Shown here in pieces: positions 5,805 through 10,639 of a DNA stretch of 10,639 nt (positions within the stretch are counted from its first letter, which is position 1; each line of letters begins with the position of its first letter). The position numbers and the translations under genes were made by a program. The notes beneath the pieces are model-generated. The model worked only from the letters and a program-made list of their open reading frames with translations, did not search any database and had not been told where the DNA came from. Source of the stretch: Bacteroidota bacterium (GTDB lineage Bacteria; Bacteroidota; Bacteroidia; Bacteroidales; JAKIYJ01); NCBI GenBank assembly GCA_022708585.1, contig JAKIYJ010000035.1:1-10639 (forward strand). Reading direction: 5' to 3'.

Positions 5805-6966
5805 AGTTTCTGTTTTAAACCAATATATAAAAAAGTACTTAATGAGTAATTCAATCCTGAATAATTTGAGGGTTGAGGGTGAAATTACAAACATTAGAAT
5901 AAGTAAGACAGGCTATACTTATTTTTCATTATGCGATGAAATATCCTGTATATCTTGTGTTGCTTTTTTTGCCGACACAATTTCAAAAAACGGGGACAAA
6001 ATAATAGCGGAAGGAGAGCTTTCCGTATACGAAGCAAAGGGTACCTACCAGCTTATTGTTAGAGATATTGAAAGGGCAGGATTAGGTAAAATTCTTTTAG
6101 ATTTGGAGCTATTAAAAGAAAAACTAAAAGAGCAGGGACTCTTTGACCGCAAAAGAGAGCTTCCCGAATTCCCTCAAAGAATAGGCATAATTACCTCAAA
6201 GACTGGGGCAGCCATCAAGGATATATTAAAAACATTTGAAAATGTAAAAGCCAATATTGATATAACTATATACAACACATTGGTACAAGGAGAAAAATCC
6301 AAAAAAAGTATTATTGAAGGATTAAAATATTTTAACAGTGTGGAAACTGACGTAATTCTCATTTCAAGAGGAGGAGGAAGTTTTGAGGATTTAAATGTTT
6401 TTAACGATATGGACGTAGCAATGGAAGTTTATAAATCCAATATTGTGGTTGTTACCGGAATAGGACACGAAACAGACAGAACACTGACCGACTATGTGGC
6501 TGATGTATACTGTCATACTCCGACTGCTGCAGCCGAAAGAATTATTAGAAACTACAAAGATATTGAAGAAAAGCTCGATAATCTTGTATTTACCTTGAAA
6601 TCAGAAACAAACAATACCATATCATTAAAAAAGGCTGAACTAATATCTAATAAATATTTATTAAGAAGCAGCCTGCCCTTAGAGGATATTTATAAAACAA
6701 AAAATCAGTTAGATACTTATAAAAATTTAATAAAAAATAAAACTACCTCACAAATTAATGAGTATTATTTCAATCTTAAAATAATGTTAGAAAAATTGAA
6801 TACTTTTGATTACAAGAAACAGCTTGAAAAGGGATTTGCGTTGGTATCGGACAATTCAGGAAATATTATAAAGCATAAAGAACAGGTAGAATTAAAAGAT
6901 ATTCTTCATATAAGATTTGCTGACTTTAAAATAGAAGCAGAAACAAGAGATATAAAAGAGGTGTAA
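5785..6966 (+). CDS. xseA: Exodeoxyribonuclease VII large subunit
   Basis: Catalytic subunit of exonuclease VII, which degrades single-stranded DNA from both ends and works with many copies of XseB. I chose the ATG at 5785 (393 residues), with AGGTGG at 5775-5780; a TTG at 5752 would add 11 residues read from the overlapping gene. An N-terminal OB-fold covers about 5-95 (VEGEITNIRISKTGYTYFSL). The catalytic region follows, with LPEFPQRIGIITSKTGAAIKD (about 126-146), SRGGGSFEDL (194-203), TGIGHETDRTLTDYVAD (224-240) and TPTAAAE (245-251). The rest is a helical, charged coiled region ending with LEKGFALVSD. It is shorter than the roughly 450 residues of Bacillus and E. coli, mostly in the coiled part. 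It overlaps the preceding gene by 20 bases. Confidence 0.96.
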   Translation: MKLKPIKVSVLNQYIKKYLMSNSILNNLRVEGEITNIRISKTGYTYFSLCDEISCISCVAFFADTISKNGDKIIAEGELSVYEAKGTYQLIVRDIERAGLGKILLDLELLKEKLKEQGLFDRKRELPEFPQRIGIITSKTGAAIKDILKTFENVKANIDITIYNTLVQGEKSKKSIIEGLKYFNSVETDVILISRGGGSFEDLNVFNDMDVAMEVYKSNIVVVTGIGHETDRTLTDYVADVYCHTPTAAAERIIRNYKDIEEKLDNLVFTLKSETNNTISLKKAELISNKYLLRSSLPLEDIYKTKNQLDTYKNLIKNKTTSQINEYYFNLKIMLEKLNTFDYKKQLEKGFALVSDNSGNIIKHKEQVELKDILHIRFADFKIEAETRDIKEV

Positions 6967-6967
6967 T

Positions 6968-7162
6968 ATGGAGTACGATAATTTTGAAAGTGCCTTGGAA
7001 GAATTAAAAAATATTGTCCGGAAATTTGAAAATAAAGATGATATTTCAATTGACGAGCTTCTGGAAAATTATGAAAAGGGAATGAAGGCTTATTCTTTTT
7101 GCATGAAAAAGTTGGATGACACTCAAAGAAAAATCAAAATTATAGATGAAAATATTGAATAA
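6968..7162 (+). CDS. xseB: Exodeoxyribonuclease VII small subunit
   Basis: Small helical subunit that binds the coiled arm of XseA. The 64 residues are typical (about 60-80). The pattern FESALEELKNIVRKFEN (6-22) followed by SIDELLENYEKGMKAYSFCMKKLDDTQRKI (27-56) is the family signature of two helices. GAGGTG (6958-6963) ends the xseA reading frame and serves as the ribosome site; the ATG starts one base after the xseA stop. It is probably the last gene of the unit beginning at asp23. Confidence 0.95.
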   Translation: MEYDNFESALEELKNIVRKFENKDDISIDELLENYEKGMKAYSFCMKKLDDTQRKIKIIDENIE

Positions 7163-7180
7163 GAAATCCTTAGACATAAG

Positions 7181-7238
7181 AGGGAACATTCCTTTGAAGA
7201 CCTGTATTATAGGCTGACTTCCATAAAGGTGTATCCTT
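7181..7238 (+). ncRNA. Bulged 58-base hairpin, unidentified RNA element or palindromic repeat
   Basis: Five helices stack into one imperfect hairpin: 7181-7185 with 7234-7238, 7186-7188 with 7230-7232, 7191-7195 with 7225-7229, 7196-7199 with 7218-7221, and 7201-7203 with 7211-7213, around a 7-base loop (7204-7210). That is 20 pairs, one of them G-U, interrupted by small bulges. It lies just after xseB and before the tlyA promoter. A T/A-rich stretch follows but no clean T-tract, so it is at most a poor terminator. I do not recognise it as a known riboswitch. Confidence 0.45.
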
Positions 7239-7266
7239 AAATTTTAATAATTATTAAAAATATTAA

Positions 7267-7295
7267 TTGATATAAGTTAATTGATATGCTATAAT
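7267..7295 (+). promoter_or_regulatory. Near-consensus sigma-A promoter for tlyA-argR-recN
   Basis: TTGATA at 7267-7272 (5 of 6 matches) and a perfect TATAAT at 7290-7295 are separated by exactly 17 bases, and TGC directly before the -10 makes it an extended -10. The 9-mer TGCTATAAT is identical to that of the asp23 promoter. Transcription would start near 7302, leaving a leader of about 58 bases. This rules out a TTG at 7300 as the tlyA start. The leader carries a 9-base direct repeat, AATATTTAT, at 7311-7319 and 7331-7339. Confidence 0.82.
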
Positions 7296-7359
7296 TTTAT
7301 TGAATATCCAAATATTTATTTTTTTAGAAGAATATTTATGTACCGGGCAAGGCATAAAA

Positions 7360-8145
7360 ATGAAAAATTACAGACTTGACGTATTTTTGCATAATAAAGG
7401 GTATGTTGGCAGCCGTGAAAAGGCAAAGGAGCTTATTTTAAACAATTCTGTATTTGTGGATGATAAATTAATAACAAAGCCATCATATATGGTAAATGAT
7501 GATGTTAAAATAAAAATTACAGAAGATGTATATATAAGTAGGGGTTATTTAAAAATTGAAAAAGCAATTCATGTATTTAACATTAATATTGAAAATAAGA
7601 CAGCAGTAGATATCGGTGCTTCAACCGGAGGATTTACGGATTATCTGTTAAAACATGGAGCAAAAAAAGTATATGCAATAGATGTGGGCTGCGGTCAGCT
7701 TCATGATTCATTAAAGAATGATATTCGAGTTGTTAATTTAGAAAACACAAATTTCAGATATATTGATACATCTATAATTACTGATATTATAGACATTATA
7801 ACAGTTGATGTTTCTTTTATTTCGCTTCAACATATTATACCTAAAATTGTCGAATTAAGTCATAATGATACAGATATTGTCGCACTGGTAAAACCTCAAT
7901 TTGAAGCAGGTAAGGTAAACATAGGGAAAAAAGGTATAGTAAAAAAAAGAGAAGTACATTTAGGGGTACTTAATAGTATTAATAATTATTGTAAAACAAA
8001 TAATTTGAAATTAATTAATATGGATTATTCTCCAATAAGAGGAGGGGCAGGAAACATAGAATATCTTGCCCACTTAAAAATTACAGGAAATACAAATGAA
8101 ATTAATTTCAAAGACTTAATAAATAAAGCCTTTGAAAAACTATAA
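7360..8145 (+). CDS. tlyA: TlyA family rRNA (cytidine-2'-O)-methyltransferase
   Basis: S4-domain RNA methyltransferase; the characterised mycobacterial TlyA methylates cytidines in 16S and 23S rRNA, and the Bacillus equivalent is yqxC. The 261 residues start at the ATG at 7360, since an upstream TTG lies at the predicted transcription start. The ribosome site is weak (AAGG at 7349-7352). The S4 RNA-binding domain covers about 4-60 (RLDVFLHNKGYVGSREKAK). The Rossmann methyltransferase starts with the SRGYLK motif (60-66) and has the SAM-binding VDIGASTGGFTD (83-94), AIDVGCGQL (106-114), TVDVSFISL (148-156) and ALVKPQFEAGK (175-185). The C-terminal PIRGGAGNIEYLAHL is also typical. Some family members were first called hemolysins; the sequence gives no reason for that here. 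Confidence 0.94.
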   Translation: MKNYRLDVFLHNKGYVGSREKAKELILNNSVFVDDKLITKPSYMVNDDVKIKITEDVYISRGYLKIEKAIHVFNINIENKTAVDIGASTGGFTDYLLKHGAKKVYAIDVGCGQLHDSLKNDIRVVNLENTNFRYIDTSIITDIIDIITVDVSFISLQHIIPKIVELSHNDTDIVALVKPQFEAGKVNIGKKGIVKKREVHLGVLNSINNYCKTNNLKLINMDYSPIRGGAGNIEYLAHLKITGNTNEINFKDLINKAFEKL

Positions 8146-8164
8146 AAAAACTAAGAGGTGTCAA

Positions 8165-8617
8165 ATGAAAAAGTATACCAGACAAACAAAAATTCTTGAG
8201 TTAATTTCAAAAAGTGAAATTGAAACCCAGGAGGAATTAGCTGAAGCCCTGAAAAATATGGGTATTGATGTTACACAAGCTACAATTTCCAGAGATATAA
8301 AGGAGCTTAGACTTGTAAAGGTAATGTCTAAAAGCGGTAAGTATAAGTATGCTACCATAAGTCAAAGCCAGGAAGGAATAACGGACAGATTGAATAAGAT
8401 ATTTGAAAATTCCGTTGTTTCAATCGACAATGCAATGAATATGATAATTATTAAAACAATTCCGGGAGCTGCTCAGATATGTGCATCAGCCATTGATTTT
8501 ATGGGAATTGAAGAAATTGTAGGAACATTGGCAGGAGATGATAACGTCTTTGTAGCTGTGCGAAAAATTGAACAGGTAGATAAGGTATTGCAGGAATTTA
8601 AAAAGAATATAAGATAA
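8165..8617 (+). CDS. argR: Arginine repressor ArgR/AhrC
   Basis: Hexameric arginine-responsive regulator of arginine biosynthesis and catabolism genes. I chose the ATG at 8165 (150 residues, the normal family size), with GAGGTG at 8155-8160; a TTG at 8132 would read back into tlyA. The N-terminal winged helix-turn-helix contains QATISRDIKELRLVKV (38-53), the DNA-recognition part. The C-terminal oligomerisation and arginine-binding domain contains GAAQICASAID (101-111) and GTLAGDDNVFV (120-130), where the GDD aspartates (125-126) contact arginine in the family. I see no convincing ARG box in this window. Its place between tlyA and recN is the usual Firmicutes order, so its target genes lie elsewhere. 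Confidence 0.95.
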   Translation: MKKYTRQTKILELISKSEIETQEELAEALKNMGIDVTQATISRDIKELRLVKVMSKSGKYKYATISQSQEGITDRLNKIFENSVVSIDNAMNMIIIKTIPGAAQICASAIDFMGIEEIVGTLAGDDNVFVAVRKIEQVDKVLQEFKKNIR

Positions 8618-8627
8618 TGGTGATGAT

Positions 8628-10286
8628 ATGCTGCTTAGTTTAAATATAAGCAATTTTGCAGTATTCGAAAATGTATCTGTTGATTTTGACTCCGGATTCA
8701 ATGTTTTTACAGGAGAAACCGGGTCCGGAAAATCGGTTTTGATAAATGCAATTGAGCTTATTTTGGGGGATAGAGCTTCAAAAGAACTAATAAGAAAAGG
8801 CAAAAATTCTGCATTAATAGAAGGAATTTTTGATATAGGCGATAATGACAGCCTGTATGAAGACTTAAAGAGTTTAAACATTGAAATTGATAAGGATGAC
8901 TTTTTAATAATATCAAGGGAGCTTTTACAAAACGGCAAAAGTATAAACAAGGTTAACGGAAGAACTTATCCTCTTAACACCATTAAGGCAATAGGCAGTT
9001 TATTGATTGACATTTACGGTCAATTTGGTCATGAAAGCTTATTTAAAAAAGAAAACCATATTAAAATGCTTGACAGTCTTATACAAAATGAGTTGTCACC
9101 CTTGCTTCAGTCCTATAATGAGCTGTTTGTCAAATATAACCGAGTTATAAACGAAATAAGCACATTAAAAGAAAAACTATTAAATAAAGATAAAAAAATT
9201 GAGCAGTTACAATATGAAATAAATGAAATTGATAGTGCAGAGTTAAAGGAATTTGAAGAAGAGGAGCTTCTTAAAAATATCAAAAAGCTTTCTAATATAC
9301 AGGAAATTAAAAAATCTTTGTATGATGCAATACAAATTCTTAACAGCGATAATATAAACAATGTTTACAGCATTATAAATAAAATTAAAAACTATGACGA
9401 AAAACTGGAAGAATTTCTTTCAAGGGTGGATATTCAGTTAGAGGAATTAAAACTATTAAGCTATGATTTAAGGGACTATTCAGAAAATTTGGACCTCGAC
9501 GAAAAAAAACTGGATAATATTGAAAACAGGATGTCTCTTATTAATCGTTTAAAAAGAAAATATGGTTTTTCAATAGAAAAAATTAATGAATACAGAAATG
9601 CATCCCATGAAGAATTAAGTCTGCTTCTTAAAGCTGATTCAAAATTAAATTCTTTAATTACAGAAAAAAATGAAATATATAATTTATTGATAGAAAAAGC
9701 AGGTATTATATCTAAGAAAAGAAAAACCGCTGCAGAATATCTTGAAAAGCAGATTTTAATCGAATTAAGCGAGCTTAATATGAAAAATATTGAGTTTGAA
9801 GTTAAAATCAATAAAAAAAATATATCTGCAGACGGTGTTGACGATGTTGAATTTTTAATTTCCACTAATGTAGGAAGCGACTTAAATTCCGTTCAGAAAA
9901 TAGTTTCCGGAGGAGAAGCGTCAAGAATAATGTTAGCTTTTAAAAAAATAAAAAGCGACATTGGTCAAACCATGGTGTTTGACGAAATAGACATGGGAAT
10001 AAGCGGCAAGACTGCACAGATGGCCGGCGTTAAAATGAATTATATTGCAAAGAACAATCAAGTTATCTGTGTCACGCATTCACCCCAAATTGCTTCAATT
10101 TCAAAAAATCATTTTTTGATTGAAAAAAAAGTTGTTGACAATAATACATTCAGTACAGTTAAAAAGTTAGACAAAGAAAACAAAATTTATGAAATTGCCA
10201 GATTGTTGAGCGGAATGAAAATAACTGAAAAATCTATAAATAATGCTAAGGAATTGATAGAATTTAACAGTAAAATAAGTGAATAG
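8628..10286 (+). CDS. recN: DNA repair protein RecN
   Basis: SMC-like ATPase that acts early in double-strand-break repair by holding and gathering DNA ends in the cytoplasm. The 552 residues match the family (553 in E. coli, 576 in B. subtilis). The N-terminal ATPase half has Walker A GETGSGKS (29-36), followed by DIYGQFGHESLF (about 128-139), the conserved Q-loop-like part. A long coiled coil fills about 160-370, rich in Lys, Glu and Ile. The C-terminal half holds the ABC signature SGGEAS (427-432), Walker B MVFDEID (449-455) and the VTHSPQIAS switch region (about 482-490). The start ATG has GGTGAT at 8619-8624 and lies 10 bases after argR. I see no LexA-type operator upstream, so it is probably driven from the tlyA promoter. 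Confidence 0.97.
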   Translation: MLLSLNISNFAVFENVSVDFDSGFNVFTGETGSGKSVLINAIELILGDRASKELIRKGKNSALIEGIFDIGDNDSLYEDLKSLNIEIDKDDFLIISRELLQNGKSINKVNGRTYPLNTIKAIGSLLIDIYGQFGHESLFKKENHIKMLDSLIQNELSPLLQSYNELFVKYNRVINEISTLKEKLLNKDKKIEQLQYEINEIDSAELKEFEEEELLKNIKKLSNIQEIKKSLYDAIQILNSDNINNVYSIINKIKNYDEKLEEFLSRVDIQLEELKLLSYDLRDYSENLDLDEKKLDNIENRMSLINRLKRKYGFSIEKINEYRNASHEELSLLLKADSKLNSLITEKNEIYNLLIEKAGIISKKRKTAAEYLEKQILIELSELNMKNIEFEVKINKKNISADGVDDVEFLISTNVGSDLNSVQKIVSGGEASRIMLAFKKIKSDIGQTMVFDEIDMGISGKTAQMAGVKMNYIAKNNQVICVTHSPQIASISKNHFLIEKKVVDNNTFSTVKKLDKENKIYEIARLLSGMKITEKSINNAKELIEFNSKISE

Positions 10287-10290
10287 AACA

Positions 10291-10321
10291 AGTTTTAAAT
10301 GGAAAAGTTAAGGATAAAACT
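10291..10321. repeat. 7-bp inverted repeat upstream of spoIVB
   Basis: AGTTTTA (10291-10297) and TAAAACT (10315-10321) are perfect inverted repeats 17 bases apart in the recN-spoIVB spacer. The stem is AT-rich and weak as a terminator, and no T-tract follows. It could be a binding site for a sporulation regulator or chance. Confidence 0.25.
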
Positions 10322-10336
10322 ATTTAGGAGAGCACA

Positions 10337-10639
10337 ATGAGGAATTTTCTAAGAAGGGTTTTATTCTTTACTTTTTTTATTGCGGTATTAATGACTGCGG
10401 TTTTTTTTGGTTTTAATTTAAAAACAAATCCATATAAATTTGCAAAAGGCGACCAAGTAATAGATACGGAAGGAAAGTACATTATACCCGGTGGTCAGAC
10501 TATCGGAATAGAACTGAAAACCGAGGGAGTATTGGTTGTCGGACTCGCTGATATAATCAATATTGACAATATATCAACATCTCCGGCAAAAATTGCCGGG
10601 ATTGAAATTGGAGATAAAATATTGGAAATAGACTCTATA
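10337..10639 (+). CDS. spoIVB: SpoIVB serine peptidase, 5' part only
   Basis: Forespore-made PDZ serine peptidase that crosses into the intermembrane space and triggers SpoIVFB-dependent activation of pro-sigma-K in the mother cell. The window ends after 101 codons with no stop, so the catalytic domain is outside it. Residues 8-26 form a membrane anchor. The PDZ domain begins with YIIPGGQTIGIELKTEGVLVVG (residues 48-69) and continues with SPAKIAGIEIGDKILEID, very close to the VIPGGQSIGVKL and VGVLVVG stretches of B. subtilis. Only about 22 residues separate anchor and PDZ; the same motif starts near residue 105 in B. subtilis. AGGAGAG at 10326-10332 is the ribosome site. Position directly after recN is canonical, with spo0A expected next. 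Confidence 0.92.
   Translation, partial: MRNFLRRVLFFTFFIAVLMTAVFFGFNLKTNPYKFAKGDQVIDTEGKYIIPGGQTIGIELKTEGVLVVGLADIINIDNISTSPAKIAGIEIGDKILEIDSI

Noticed and set aside
7146..7217. 23-codon open frame overlapping the end of xseB
   Set aside because: There is no ribosome site, it overlaps both xseB and the hairpin, and it resembles no known peptide.
7301..7318. TGAATA near the tlyA start of transcription as an ARG-box half site
   Set aside because: The matching ATTCA half is missing, so ArgR control of its own unit is not supported.
8486..8950. 154-codon open frame on the - strand across the argR-recN junction
   Set aside because: It runs opposite two certain genes, and its Ser/Phe-rich composition is the expected antisense of Lys/Glu-rich coding DNA.
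10281..10310. Possible sigma-G promoter for spoIVB (GAATA then AAAGTTA after 18 bases)
   Set aside because: The -35 fits but the -10 matches the CAT-type consensus at only three positions, too weak to annotate.

Overview
The window is a low-GC, AT-rich chromosomal segment from an endospore-forming member of the Firmicutes, most likely Clostridia or Tissierellia. The evidence is a nearly whole spoIIIA sporulation operon, the start of spoIVB, strong GGAGG-type Shine-Dalgarno sites, and the gene order asp23/yqhY-nusB-xseA-xseB-tlyA-argR-recN-spoIVB, which is the classical spoIIIA-to-spo0A block of Bacillus and Clostridium. All genes lie on the + strand and are tightly packed. I see no mobile-element gene, CRISPR array, rRNA or tRNA.

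Bases 1-3910 hold spoIIIAB to spoIIIAH. This is the mother-cell part of the A-Q feeding-tube channel that joins mother cell and forespore during engulfment. spoIIIAA should lie just upstream, outside the window. The genes are linked by short gaps or overlaps and were presumably transcribed from a promoter before spoIIIAA.

Bases 3905-7162 hold a housekeeping unit: an Asp23/YqhY-family gene, nusB, a TsaD-like (Kae1/peptidase M22) paralogue, xseA and xseB. A good sigma-A promoter with an extended -10 sits across the spoIIIAH stop codon and separates vegetative expression from the sporulation operon. A G-rich palindrome sits between asp23 and nusB.

Bases 7163-7359 are the largest gap, 197 bases. 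It contains a 58-base bulged hairpin of about 20 pairs, then a near-consensus sigma-A promoter carrying the same TGCTATAAT 9-mer as the first. Many relatives carry ispA and dxs here; this window does not.

Bases 7360-10286 hold tlyA (rRNA 2'-O-methyltransferase), argR (arginine repressor) and recN (SMC-like DNA repair ATPase), in tandem and probably one transcript. Bases 10337-10639 are the start of spoIVB, the PDZ serine peptidase that signals from forespore to mother cell. Its region between membrane anchor and PDZ domain looks unusually short.

Overall this is a conserved core region. The points most worth a second look are the TsaD-like paralogue of unresolved function, the two intergenic structured elements, the two matching promoters, and the abbreviated SpoIIIAF, SpoIIIAG and SpoIVB proteins.
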